From the NCBI GenBank assembly GCA_023846275.1, contig CM043865.1, positions 5,196,068 to 5,260,067 on the forward strand: a stretch of 64,000 nt of DNA. The letters are read 5' to 3'. The stretch comes from Vanilla planifolia. Lineage: Eukaryota > Streptophyta > Magnoliopsida > Asparagales > Orchidaceae. Each line of letters starts with the position of its first letter. The stretch's first letter is position 1. Below, in pieces: positions 1 to 11,000 of this stretch. Under the pieces are notes generated by a model, which saw only the letters and a program-made list of their open reading frames with translations, made no database searches and had not been told where the DNA came from. The position numbers and the translations under genes were made by a program.

Positions 1-757
1 TTATTAATCCGAAATTCAGCCGACGCTTATATATAATATTAATGATTAATATTATTATTATTCTCTTAATAATTCAACTAATCCCTAATTAATCCTTAAT
101 TCGTCTCCTTCCTTCGCCCGTCGTCCGTGAAACCCTAGCCGCCGCAATAGCCGACCAATACGATCATTCCGTCGATTTCCGGCGACTGCGAACAAGGAGA
201 ACATGTTCGTACTATCCTAATGTTCCAATAATGTCGCTAATTTCCTAAGGTTTAAATCAAGTTTTCCGCCGAGCAGTTTCGTCTAATCCTCATGTTGACA
301 ATTCACGAAATTATAGTTCTAGCATTATACAATCATATTAACATGAATAAAGTGGCATATTTAAATCCTCATGCTTGGTAATTTTCCAATTTCGGCGAAA
401 CAAATTAACGTCCCGAAAACCCTAACATGCAATTTTCGATAATTTGTACAATTAGCTTCAAAAATCACATTCGCATGCTTAGATAGAGATTTGCAAACTA
501 ATACATGCTTCAATTTGCTAATTATCTAATTTAAATATCTGAAATTCCTACCTCGAAGACGCCGGCGACGGTGAAGCTCGTCCGCAGCTCGCCGCAGCTC
601 CTCGCCGAACGAATTTGGTCTCAATCGACTCTCCTCGGTCTCGTGAATCTCCGGGCACAAAAAGCCCCTTGCCAGGCCGCCGGAATCACGCGCCGTACGC
701 CGGGAATTTCCTCACTATCGCCGTCGAACGAAAACCCTATTCGCTGCTTCGCGAGGG

Positions 758-765
758 TTTTTATA
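758..765 (-). promoter_or_regulatory. Candidate LTR TATA box
   Basis: The minus strand reads TATAAAAA here, inside the GC-rich middle of the LTR, a usual place for the U3 promoter. Assigned by position and sequence only; no transcription start is known. Confidence 0.4.
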
Positions 766-820
766 CCCCGGGCCGACACGGTGAACCCGTTACGCGTTCG
801 ACACGTTTTCGACACGTGAG

Positions 821-910
821 CACCCGATACGCGCTGTCGACACGCTATCCACACGGTAAGCACACAATACGCGCTGTCGACACGCTATCGACACGGTAAG
901 CACCCGATCA
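821..910. repeat. 40-bp tandem repeat in the LTR
   Basis: Two near-identical 40-base units (821-860 and 861-900) plus the start of a third (901-910). Each carries GCGCTGTCGACACGCTATC and ends in ACACGGTAAG. A diverged piece of the unit precedes them (about 806-820). Such CG-rich subrepeats are common in U3 regions of LTRs and may act as enhancer-like or methylation-prone modules; that role is inference. Confidence 0.85.
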
Positions 911-1274
911 GCCGGTTCGATCTCACCCGCCGATCTCGACCGTCCGATCCGCTTATTAGAACGCACACGCAAACTCACCCGGCGAACCGCCTCCGCCTCC
1001 GCTGAACCGTTCCGGTCCGGTTCACGCGCGATAAAAAAAACGATTTCCGGTTTAATTTAATTAGATTTTCGAATTTCTAAAAATCTAATAAATCCAATTA
1101 AATAGGGAAAATTAATTAAAAATTCCTCGGTGCTCCGAAAAATTCCCAAAAGATTTCAGAAATTCCAATAGCCTACAATTGAGTTCCTGGCTCATCCTAC
1201 TGTCGATTCGAAATCATCCAAGCCACAATTAATTTATTAAAGATCAAATACATAAAATTTTACCGGGTATAACA

Positions 1275-1288
1275 ATCTCCCCACCTTA
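1275..1288 (-). other. Polypurine tract
   Basis: The minus strand between the pol stop codon and the LTR is purine-rich (AAGGTGGGGAGAT), matching the plus-strand primer that lies immediately upstream of a 3' LTR. Its position fixes the LTR start at 1274. Confidence 0.75.
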
Positions 1289-4201
1289 TCAGGAATTTCG
1301 CCCTCGAAATTCAGCAAGAAGTTCCGGCCATTTTTCAGCAACATCCTGCTCTAGCTCCCAGGTTGCCTCCCTTTCGTCATGTCTATTCCACAGAACCTTG
1401 ACCATAGGAAACGACCTGTTCCTCAGCTGTCTGCTGCTCTCCTCGAGGATGCGAACTGGTAGTTCCACATAAGAAGAATCTGGTGCCACTTGTAAACCAG
1501 GAAGATCATCACTGATGCAATGAGAAGGATCTGGCACATATTTCTTGAGATTCGAAACATGGAACACATTGTGAATCTCAGTCAGATGCTCAGGAAGTGC
1601 CAACCTGTAAGCCACTTCACCGATCCTCTCCAGAATAGGATAGGGTCCAATGTAACGAGGTCGAAGCTTAGAAGGCTTTCCAAACCTGAATAGACCCCGC
1701 ATAGGACTGACCTTCAGGAATACCCTATCTCCCACAGAAAACTCAACAGCCTTGTGCTTAGGATCATAATATTTCTTCTGGCGATCTTGCACAGTACGTA
1801 ATCTGTCCTGCAATAACTTGACTTCCGCTGTGGTCTCCTCTACAATCTGGGGTCCCCACACTCTCCTGGAATCACCCTCCTCCCAACAAAGAGGAGATCT
1901 GCACCTACGCCCATACAACGCCTCGTAAGGTGCCATACCAATCGACGCCTGGAAGCTGTTATTGTACACAAACTCTACCAAGGGTAATCGTCTAGTCCAA
2001 TCTGTTGAGTAAGTTTGTACGCTCAAGCGTAGCAAATCCTCCAAGGTCCGAATAGTCCGCTCAGACTGTCCATCCGTCTGAGGATGATAAGCAGTACTGA
2101 ACTTTAACTGTGTACCCATGGCAGTGTGTAAGCTCTTCCAAAACTGTGATGTGAATTTGGCGTCTCTGTCAGAAATAATAGAACGGGGAATCCCATGCAA
2201 TCTGACAATCTGCTGAATATATATCTCTGCCAACTGTGCCGCTGAATCCGTCTTCTTAATGGATAAGAAATGGGCTGACTTGGTCAATCGATCTACGATG
2301 ACCCAAATAGCATCAAAACCTTGTCTGGTACGAGGAAGACCAGTCACAAAGTCCATAGTGATGTCATCCCATTTCCACTCCGGAATCGGCAATCTCTGTA
2401 ACAATCCTCCAGGTCTCTGGTGTTCGGCCTTAACTTGCTGACATGTAAGGCATTTCCTAACAAAGGCAGCAACATCTGTCTTCAAACCTCTCCACCAGAA
2501 AACACTCCTCAAATTCCTGTACATCTTGACTTCTCCAGGGTGCATAGCCAAGGTTCCATAGTGAGCCTCCCGAAGGATCCTCTCCCTGAACTCCTGATGT
2601 GATGGTACACACCAGCGACCCCTGAAGGTCAAAATGTCGTCTCTGAGAGCAAAGTCTCCTCCCAATCCCTGCGATGCCAACTCAATCTTCTCCTTCAGCT
2701 CTTCATCACAAAGCTGAAGGTCACGCATCTCAGATAACCAGTCAGCCCGAATAGTCAATGAGCTGAGTCTGTGAACCAGTCTCTGAATAGACAACTGTTC
2801 CTGACATCTTTCAACATTCCAATCCAAGTCTGGTATAGAGTCACAGACTAACATATTATGCACAACTGCGTGTCTGCTCAAGGCATCAGCCACTGGATTA
2901 GCCTTCCCCTCGCAGTAGTTTATTGTCAGCTCGTAATCCTTTATCAGTTCCAACCACCTCCTCTGCCTCAAGTTCAGTTCCTTCTGAGTGAACAGATACT
3001 TAAGACTCTTGTGGTCAGAGAAGCAATCTACAGGAACTCCGTACAAATAATGTCTCCATATCTTCAAGGCAAAAATGACAGCAGCTAACTCCAAATCATG
3101 AGTGGGATAATTCTTCTCATGATCCTTCAGTTGCCTCGAAGCATATGCTATAACTCTGTTATCCTGCATCAGTACGGCTCCCAAGCCTATATGTGAAGCA
3201 TCAGTGTACATCTGATACGGCTTCTCCTGTGTGGGTAACATCAATACTGGAGCGGTGCTAAGCCTCTGCTTCAGCTCTAGGAAACTGTTCTCACAACTCT
3301 CTGTCCACTCAAAAGATTTTCCCTTCCGGGTCAACTGGGTTAGTGGAGCAGCCAGTCTAGAAAAGTGAGGAACAAATTTCCTATAGTATCCAGCCAAACC
3401 AAGGAAACTCCGGATCTCAGTGACAGAAGATGGCCGTTTCCAATCAATAATAGCTCGTATCTTGCTAGGATCAACAGCCACGCCCTCCGCACTGACAATG
3501 TGTCCTAAGAATGCTACTGAGTCCAGCCAAAAAGAACACTTGGAGAATTTTGCATACAGCTCATTCTCCCGCAACACTGTAAGCACAGTCCTCAACTGAT
3601 CTGCATGAGTATCCCTATCTCTGGAATAAATCAATATATCATCTATAAAGATGATCACAAACCGATCCAGAAAGGCATGAAAAACTCGATGCATCAGGTT
3701 CATAAATACTGCTGGAGCATTAGTCAATCCAAAAGGCAACACTGTGAACTCGTAATGTCCGTATCTAGTACGGAATGCTGTCTTGGGTACATCAGAATCT
3801 CTAATCCGGATCTGGTGATAACCCGAGCGTAAGTCAATCTTGGAGAACACAGTTGCTCCCTGAAGTTGATCCAGCAAATCATCGATGCGTGGTAAAGGGT
3901 ATCGGTTACGAATAGTAACCTTATTCAATTCCCTATAATCCACACACAGCCTCATACTACCATCTTTCTTCTTGACAAATAAGACAGGGGCACCCCAAGG
4001 TGAACAACTGGGGCGTATGAGTCCCTTGTCTAATAAGTCCTGTAACTGAGTCTTCAACTCTGCTAGCTCGGCTGGAGCCATCCTGTAAGGAGCTCTAGCA
4101 ATAGGAGCTACTCCTGCCTCCAAATCAATTGAAAACTCCACTTCCCTAGCTGGTGGAAATCCAGGCAACTCCTCTGGAAAAACCATAGGAAAGTCTCTCA
4201 C
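1289..4201 (-). CDS. pol: Ty3/gypsy Pol: reverse transcriptase, RNase H, integrase, chromodomain-like tail
   Basis: A 970-residue frame with no internal stop. Reverse transcriptase occupies roughly residues 50-260, with the catalytic strand FIDDILIYS and the upstream [11 protein letters not shown]. RNase H follows (about 325-445), with [13 protein letters not shown], the HDLELAA helix and a final ADALSR. The integrase has an H-H-C-C zinc domain ([12 protein letters not shown] to CLTCQQ), the first acid in MDFVTGLP, the second in ISDRDAKF and the glutamate in [12 protein letters not shown]. The C-terminus ([27 protein letters not shown]) matches the degenerate chromodomain of chromovirus integrases. 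The frame stays open upstream of the first methionine to about 4217; protease and gag are missing, so the true N-terminus is undefined. It would make Pol for replication only if Gag and protease came from another copy. Confidence 0.95.
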   Translation of the reverse strand: MRDFPMVFPEELPGFPPAREVEFSIDLEAGVAPIARAPYRMAPAELAELKTQLQDLLDKGLIRPSCSPWGAPVLFVKKKDGSMRLCVDYRELNKVTIRNRYPLPRIDDLLDQLQGATVFSKIDLRSGYHQIRIRDSDVPKTAFRTRYGHYEFTVLPFGLTNAPAVFMNLMHRVFHAFLDRFVIIFIDDILIYSRDRDTHADQLRTVLTVLRENELYAKFSKCSFWLDSVAFLGHIVSAEGVAVDPSKIRAIIDWKRPSSVTEIRSFLGLAGYYRKFVPHFSRLAAPLTQLTRKGKSFEWTESCENSFLELKQRLSTAPVLMLPTQEKPYQMYTDASHIGLGAVLMQDNRVIAYASRQLKDHEKNYPTHDLELAAVIFALKIWRHYLYGVPVDCFSDHKSLKYLFTQKELNLRQRRWLELIKDYELTINYCEGKANPVADALSRHAVVHNMLVCDSIPDLDWNVERCQEQLSIQRLVHRLSSLTIRADWLSEMRDLQLCDEELKEKIELASQGLGGDFALRDDILTFRGRWCVPSHQEFRERILREAHYGTLAMHPGEVKMYRNLRSVFWWRGLKTDVAAFVRKCLTCQQVKAEHQRPGGLLQRLPIPEWKWDDITMDFVTGLPRTRQGFDAIWVIVDRLTKSAHFLSIKKTDSAAQLAEIYIQQIVRLHGIPRSIISDRDAKFTSQFWKSLHTAMGTQLKFSTAYHPQTDGQSERTIRTLEDLLRLSVQTYSTDWTRRLPLVEFVYNNSFQASIGMAPYEALYGRRCRSPLCWEEGDSRRVWGPQIVEETTAEVKLLQDRLRTVQDRQKKYYDPKHKAVEFSVGDRVFLKVSPMRGLFRFGKPSKLRPRYIGPYPILERIGEVAYRLALPEHLTEIHNVFHVSNLKKYVPDPSHCISDDLPGLQVAPDSSYVELPVRILEESSRQLRNRSFPMVKVLWNRHDEREATWELEQDVAEKWPELLAEFRGRNS

Positions 4202-4249
4202 CTTGGGTTGAACCCCTATACACGTCTAGCCCCGTTATCCTCACCTAGG

Positions 4250-4261
4250 GCTCTGATACCA
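4250..4261 (-). other. Primer binding site (tRNA-iMet type)
   Basis: The minus strand reads TGGTATCAGAGC, the classic complement of the 3' end of plant initiator tRNA-Met used by many LTR retrotransposons. It normally sits 0-3 bases after the 5' LTR. Here the preceding sequence is not LTR-like. Confidence 0.85.
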
Positions 4262-4269
4262 CTACATTA

Positions 4270-4412
4270 CATTGAGAGAAACTAAAATGCCATCAAAAAA
4301 ATAGTTGATATGAACTCCAATTCATTGAGAGAAACTAAAATGCCATCAACTAGAACCATAAAAAAGTAATTGAGAAACTATTTCTACATAAATCAAAAAA
4401 ATAGTTGACAAC
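4270..4412. repeat. Interleaved short direct repeats beside the retrotransposon
   Basis: The block CATTGAGAGAAACTAAAATG followed by CCATCAA appears at about 4270-4296 and again at about 4323-4349. A second motif, ATCAAAAAAATAGTTGA, appears near 4292 and 4388. The first half therefore looks like a compressed copy of the second half lying against the primer binding site. This suggests a local duplication/deletion event at the element's broken 5' edge. Confidence 0.75.
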
Positions 4413-5071
4413 GAGAAGATTTGGGGATCTCCATGCAAAAAGAAAAACGATATAAGAAAGAATAACAGGATATGACAAGATAGAGTAGAGACAACAACCA
4501 AGGGAGGGTGGCAAAAGAGAAGAGATAGTAGTTTCAACGTTTATGACCTTTACAGGGTGCGGCGGTCTCAACAGCTAAAAGATCGACGAGAGAGTATGAA
4601 GGGTCGGCAACAAGATCCGGTGCGAGAAAGCATGGTCCAAAGGGGAGGGATAGGCACTTTTGCAGAAGACTAGAGATCGTGACTCTGTTGTCATGTCAGA
4701 GGAAATGAAGAAAATATATTTCTCTACTTGAAAGTAGAGCCTACAATTAAACAAAATAAAAAAAATACAAAAAAATAGAAAATATCCTATAAGTATGATT
4801 GAATAATGAAGAAATATATTAGACATATCTTTGAGAATATTTTCATAGTTAAATTCCTAATAAGTCAATATTATTAACAACAAATATTCCTAACAAATAT
4901 AAAGAGCATCTTGTAAGTGAAGCCATTTTCTCTTCACGTTTTAGAGCATATAATGTGACCATTACTTAGCATTCAACAAATCTTGCATAAAAAAGATTCT
5001 ACAACTTCTTATTACCAAACGGGGGCATACTATCATCAAATTCTGGATACAATGTTAAATAGCAAACTTAC

Positions 5072-8000
5072 ATTGTCAAGGGAGAAGTCTCTTGCTTAAT
5101 ATACTCAATGCATTGGCGAAGCATACTTTCAGAAAAATCCAATGCAATAACAGCAGAATATGTCCCTGATGCTCCAAATTTTCTTGAAAACAAGCCACTA
5201 CCACAACTTACATCTACAAGAACACCACCAGCTACAGGTTTAAAATATTCTTGAGCCATTTTGAACTGCCAAATTCAGAAAGCTGAGCAAACGTCAAAAA
5301 TATTTGGTCTGACAACCACGTCAAACTAAAGGTTCAATTATTTATCCAGTAACACTACAGATGCACAAATGACTGAGGAAGGCTAGTAATGATCACAAAT
5401 AAGGTAAAATAAATTTGGAATTTACATCGAACTTTTCATCATAAATCTAGCAAGAAAATTAAAGCACTAACAAGTAGCAGACAGAATTAAACCGTGCAAA
5501 AGTGTGTTAAAAAAAACTGATTTGTGAAATTCAATAACTCACCATAGGGCTAACACAAAAGACATACCTCTTCATCAAGTCCAGGAAAGCCACTGCTCCA
5601 GAAATTCTGGCGCCATCCTCTTTCATAAAGAAATGAAACTACTGGACTCCTAAATTGGAAGTTAACAATTGCACTATAAGTGATCGTAAACTAGCATAAT
5701 TCAAAAGGCATAAGAACCGAAGAAGGCCAATCAATGTATTTCATTATTCCCACTAAAGATTCTACGGAAGAATCATCACATTTGGACATGGGTGTTTAAG
5801 ATAAAAACTAAAATTAGCACATTTAAGCTGGTATTGCAAATTCAGTAACATAAATAGCTCACGGGCTATCTGGAAGTGGCAATAATATGTTTAATTAACC
5901 TAGGAAGCTCAAAATACAAGATAATTACTAGAATATCAAAAAATACATTTTAGAAATAAACACAGAAAGTTTAATTGAATAAAAAAAATTAGCCAAAGTT
6001 GATAGGTGCCTCTTAGCTAGCCTACATGCAACAACAAAAAGAAAAAAAGAATTCAAGCGAAATTGCAAGTGAATCGAGAAGTATAGGGTTTCAATAGGGA
6101 GGATACAAAAAATAGGAGGGGTTACAAAGATTCTCTATATCCTCATATCATTTCCATCCATTGTTATCGTATTTATATTATTTTCTGCTTAACCCCAATT
6201 ATTAACCTATAAATAACCTCTAACTAAATTACTTAATTAGACTCTTAATGACAAACTGAGGTGGCAACTATTGGTACATTTAATCCCACATGCACTCAGG
6301 TGTCGTTCATGCCTTAAATGTGAGCTTAATCCCTTCTTCTCCTTGAGCCACTAGTGCATTAACATCCCTTATTGAAAAAGGATCTTGTCCTCAAGTTCAA
6401 ATGATGAATATGCACAGGGGAGTTCATCCAAAGCTATATAAGAAACATCTTTAGGAGCAAAACTTTCCAATGGACAAGAGTGAAAAATCCAATGTCTTTT
6501 TGCATCGTGCATGTCTAATACTGCCAGTGGTTGAAGTGGCAAGGCACTATTAATGAAGGAGCCAAGTAGTAGGATGGGACGTAATGTGAGATTTGAGTGA
6601 TATAAGGTCTAAAGAGATACATAAAAAATAGATGTATTTTGGTAATACTCAGTAGAGCTAGTTAGTAAGCTACTTGACTAATTTCATCAAATACCATAAA
6701 AGGTCCATAAAAGTATCTACTAATTTTGTATAAGGTTGGTAAGCAAAAAATGTTTATCGATGTGGGAAAATCCTAACAAGAATCAAGTCATCAACTTTAA
6801 ATTGTTGGTCTCTTCTTTTTCAATAATTAGCTTCATTCAGTTTTTGGTGCATGTTGAATCATGTTTTTGTTGTCATATCAAATGTCTCTTTGCTCTAAAG
6901 TTGATTCAACTACTTCAAATTGAGTTGCGTGTTTTTGAAAAGGAATTATTGTAAAAGAAGAACCATAGACTATTTAGAATGGTGTAACAATGGAGGAATG
7001 CCATGGTGTTGCAACAAAAATCAGTTCAAGATAAATGGTTAAGCCCTGTTGAGGTATTTTCTATTATGACACTCCATAGATATTTTTCTAATCCTTAGTC
7101 ACCTTAATTTGCCTAGATTGTAGATGATTTGACGTTGTAGAATAACTTATTTTAACTCTGTGTAAATCAATCCTTCCAAATGTTGCTAAACAATAAGGGA
7201 TCTCTATCACTAAGAAATTCTTTAAGAATCTATATATATTAATGATTTTCTTGACAAATATCCATGCTAATTAAAGTGCAATGAATAAGTGGGTGGTGGG
7301 GGTGAAATACATAAATGAGCATATGTAAGAAGTGTATAGTAGTTTTAGAATTGGATAGAGGAAGCCCAATCATAAAATACATGAAGATGTCTTTCCAAGT
7401 TGTCATAAGAGTAAGTAATTCTTACAATATATAAGCTAAAGCTTTAGACATGTGGAAACAAAGTGTTTGTTATCTTTCTTTATAATGGGCCATTAGAATT
7501 GTACCACTATCCTTAAATATGTTTTTTATATCCTTCTTATATTCCCATGAGAGTACAATGAAAATCATAGATAACAGTAATCCAGAGTTTGGAAAGTAGA
7601 GTTAAAACAATCCTATCTTTAAGGAATTCCAAATGTCAAAACAGAGTTTGCGCATGTTTAGAAGTTGAGAATTTTCAACTCTGATCTCAATGATTAATGA
7701 ATAAAGTGGTTTGAAGAGTATATGAAGAGTAGGATGGAGAACATCTTCTAAGTAAAATATTGCCAACTGAATGTTTATCGATATAGACTTGTAACATTAA
7801 GTCCATAGTGATTGTTTTCCATCAAAAGCATTAAAGCAAATTTTTAGAGCTAAATCACTAGTAGCAATAAATTCAAGTAGCAAGGCTGATTCTTTTTGAA
7901 CAAAGCCAATATTTCAATCATTTTCCAACAATATAACAGAAAGTTTTTTTTAAAAACATGTCTTCACTGAAGTTTTTTATAAATTTTGTAGCATTGACCC

Positions 8001-11000
8001 TGTCACGACATTCCAACTTTTGTTCCACGGTAACTAATTGAATTGGAAGGATTTTTTTCGTAATTGGAGGTTTTGGTAGTAAACCTGGATGTTGGTCGAT
8101 TGATACAGGTGTAGGAAGTTTCTCAATAGATTTTGCAAGTGTTATTAAAGCATAGGTTCTAGTTATATGCCTATTGAAGGTCACTGCCATGATGATAATG
8201 AAGTTTTTATTTTTTTTTTATCTAGGAGAAAATTTGTTAAACTGGGTATAAATTTATCCTCAATCAACTTAACCATGTTTACTGCCTAAACAAGTGACTT
8301 CAACTAGAATGTTTATACCTCTATTCATATTTTAGGTTTCAATATTCAAAACTGCTTTATAAGAAGGAACCAAAAACTATTGTAACTTGGTTTGATAATT
8401 CTTCCAATTTGCTGAAGTAATCTTCAACAAAATTTGTTTGAGTTACTTTAGTAATCTCGATTTGCATGTCACAAAAATCAAAGGGGCCAAATCATCCCCA
8501 TAGTCCACGAATGCAATTTTTTATTCTTATTCATCCATTGGTACCAAGCTAGGGCCTTACCATCCATGTGGAAAGAGGATATGGAAAAGTTTTGCTAATC
8601 AAATGCATCATGATAGTAAAAATGTTTTTCAACATGAAAAAACCATCTAATTTGGTCTACCTATCAAATTGTGGTATGCTAGATGAAGTATGGTGCATTA
8701 AATTACCTTGTGCATTTTGTGAATATAGGAATTCAAAGTGGACATCTATGCTGGTCAAGCTTTCAAGTAAGGATAGCTTGCAATTTTTGGCATCTTGCTC
8801 CCATTGGCCTTTTAAATCGGTAAGTTTAAGATGGATTTCGTCAAGCAATCCACCTTGAGAGGACAACTGTTCCTCTTACCACTATAAACAATATAGATAA
8901 TCTTTCGTCAAGCAAACATTAGATATGGTCTTATCGGCTATATTTCATTGCGTCTACATTGTTTGGTCAAAAGTATGAAATCAATGAGAGCACTAAAAAT
9001 GATAATCCCATTTTAGCTAGCCACCAGGATTCTACAATAACATAAAAAAAAATAATTTGAGCAAAATTCTAGGTGCAATAAAGGAAGAATCAGGAAGATA
9101 GGGTTTTAACAAGGAGGCAAAAAGACAAGGTATAACACGAATTCTCTCTATCCTTTCCATCTATTGCAACAGTATTTATATCGCTTTCTCTTTTACACTC
9201 ATTAGTAAACTATTTATATCCTTTATCTAATTACTAAAACTTAATATCTTAATCATAAACAGAAATGGCAAGAATTAGCATACACAATAAATACTGTATC
9301 CTCCTGATGCCCTTCAAGCTCTATGTGTGGGCTTAGCCCCTTCTTCTCCTTGAGCTGTAGGTCCCCTAACAAAGGACCTAATGTTCTGGTACAAGAGCAG
9401 TAAAGTTAATTTTTCTTATATTTCTAAGTATATTATGTTATTTGTATTTCACAAGAGTATCTTCTCCTGTACTCTTAGCAATTTGGTCTTCTCTTCTGGT
9501 TGAGTTGTTAACAATCACATGCGCACTTCTTCTAAAACCCAACATAGAATTCCCTCATCTAGTCAACATTAACTACATACATGCCTAATTATACTTTATC
9601 TGCAACATTTGTATTATAGAACATCAGCAAGGTAGACGCTTTCCCCTCCATTCTCCAATCTTGGGAATTATTTGCAAGATACCTAAATTTCTTATTATTC
9701 CTTATTACTAGATCAGCAGTATGTATGTCTACATCAGGTAAACATGCACTCAATCATTCATCTTTAGATCTATGGTAGCAAAAATTCACATCTGACATTT
9801 GAACAGATTTACAAATAAGAAAAATAGCACCAAGAAAACATAACATATGATTCATCCTAATATGATTACTAAGATTTTGCTTTTTTTCAATAGATATTTT
9901 ATTCCATTGAGAAAAAGGTTCTACATCAAACACTGTCAGATACATTAGAATGATAGAACGCTATAACCGTGTTAATCATATATGATTACTAAGATCACTC
10001 ATAAACAATGCAAAAACATTAAGGGCTGTAATTTGATCATTAATAGCTGAAACACAAAAATCCTTAAATCATCTCTTGGTAACAAAACAAATGTAATTAT
10101 TCACACATTTTTTAAAGCCCTAACATACACAATAAAACTCAATTCTTTACTATCAACTTCCATAAAGATATGAATTGTCCAATCAATATACTATTTTCAC
10201 CAAAAAAAAAACTTATGCAACAATCTATATATAAATTCCATGGTAGACCATTTTAGCATAACACATATACAAGCTTTTATGCCCACCCACCTTGTTTCAA
10301 GGTTTCACGGTAGTTCCATAAATTGATTCATGTAAAAAATAACACAGCTAAAAATATGGCCTTTACTCTTATCTATATTTTTTAAGGCATTCTTTGATAA
10401 CTCATCTAGCACATTCTAGGCCCCAATATCACGTTATTCATACACTCTCAACATCAAATAACATATGGCATCCTGGATACGAACATTCTCTAAAGCAACC
10501 CTTCCCTCAATTTTAATGTGACTTCAAAAAAATTTCTGCGTGCTCCCAAACTATGTTTCTCTACTATATTTAGATGTCACCACCTCTGTGTTAAAGCTCA
10601 TAAAAATAACACATACACATAAAATTGATAGGTGCCAAACAATCTAGTATCTGTAAATCATTGTCTTTGATGCACTACAAATGGTTTGGGTGTTTCCCTT
10701 CTCCCATAATTTAGCACATTTGCCCACCTCAACTTTCTACAAATTCAGTGTCGCAAGCCACCATCTTCACACTTTAACAACTTTTTGGCCTATTTGGTAG
10801 TTTATAACCACTATTCTATCACTGTTTTAATTATAATGTGTTTCACAAAAAATATATATTTAACTTAAACATTTTCTTCATGTTTCTATCGACTAACTTC
10901 ATGAAAATTCCATGCACATAGATTCGCCAAGCAAGGAGCATCAGGTTGAAGAACATCATTCCACGTAAGACTTCAATCAATTAAAGAATAAGTCTTTTTC

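Larger units (their letters stand above)
1..1274 (-). repeat. 3' LTR of the Tekay-type element (cut by the window edge)
   Basis: On the minus strand the LTR opens with TGTTATACCC at 1274, directly after a purine-rich tract, as expected for a 3' LTR. It contains a GC-rich block (about 560-1020) with short tandem repeats and a TATA-like box, in contrast to its AT-rich ends. The matching CA end is not identified, so at least 1274 bases of LTR are present. Long LTRs are normal for Tekay elements. The short open frames inside it are compositional and are not called. Confidence 0.8.
1..4261 (-). mobile_element. Tekay/Del-type Ty3/gypsy chromovirus, gag-less and without a 5' LTR
   Basis: Read on the minus strand, the element runs from a tRNA-iMet-type primer binding site at 4261-4250, through only about 50 bases of leader, straight into a pol frame (4201-1289), then a polypurine tract and a 3' LTR that leaves the window at base 1. 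Gag and protease, which should lie between the primer site and reverse transcriptase, are absent. The DNA beyond the primer site (4262 upward) does not resemble the LTR at 1-1274, so the 5' LTR also appears lost. The uninterrupted pol suggests a fairly recent insertion. Lineage is inferred from the order RT-RNase H-integrase-chromodomain-like tail and from the initiator-Met primer site. It lies just beyond the last visible exon of the methyltransferase gene, on the same strand. Confidence 0.9.
6030..9371 (-). mobile_element. Degenerate Reina-like Ty3/gypsy element in intron 3 of the methyltransferase gene
   Basis: Two related terminal regions in the same orientation flank decayed gag-pol sequence. 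On the minus strand both LTRs open with TGTTA and continue with GCTCAAGGAGAAGAAGGG. Inside, gag pieces are readable near 8660-8560 (HMDGKALAWYQWMNKNKKL, the retrotransposon gag core) and 8190-7918 (a KPPITKKILPIQL segment like the stretch before the gag zinc knuckle). Near 6720-6610 there are traces like the integrase tail (YYGPF..., LLSITKIHLFFMYL). The frame ends close to LEDKILF at about 6390, a signature near the end of many short-LTR chromovirus polyproteins. Many stops and frameshifts make it inactive. The internal region of about 2.7 kb is shorter than a full element, so much of pol is deleted. Confidence 0.8.

Noticed and set aside
571..978. Overlapping open frames of 60-95 codons on both strands in the GC-rich part of the LTR
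   Set aside because: They coincide with CG-rich tandem repeats and the U3 region of the LTR, have no domain and occur in several frames at once, as expected from composition.
2259..3832. Plus-strand open frames opposite pol
   Set aside because: They are shadows of the well-supported minus-strand Pol frame.
4346..4826. Minus-strand hydrophobic open frames between the retrotransposon and the methyltransferase exon
   Set aside because: Low-complexity Leu/Ile/Phe-rich translations of AT-rich DNA with no methyltransferase similarity; they do not supply the missing 3' exons.
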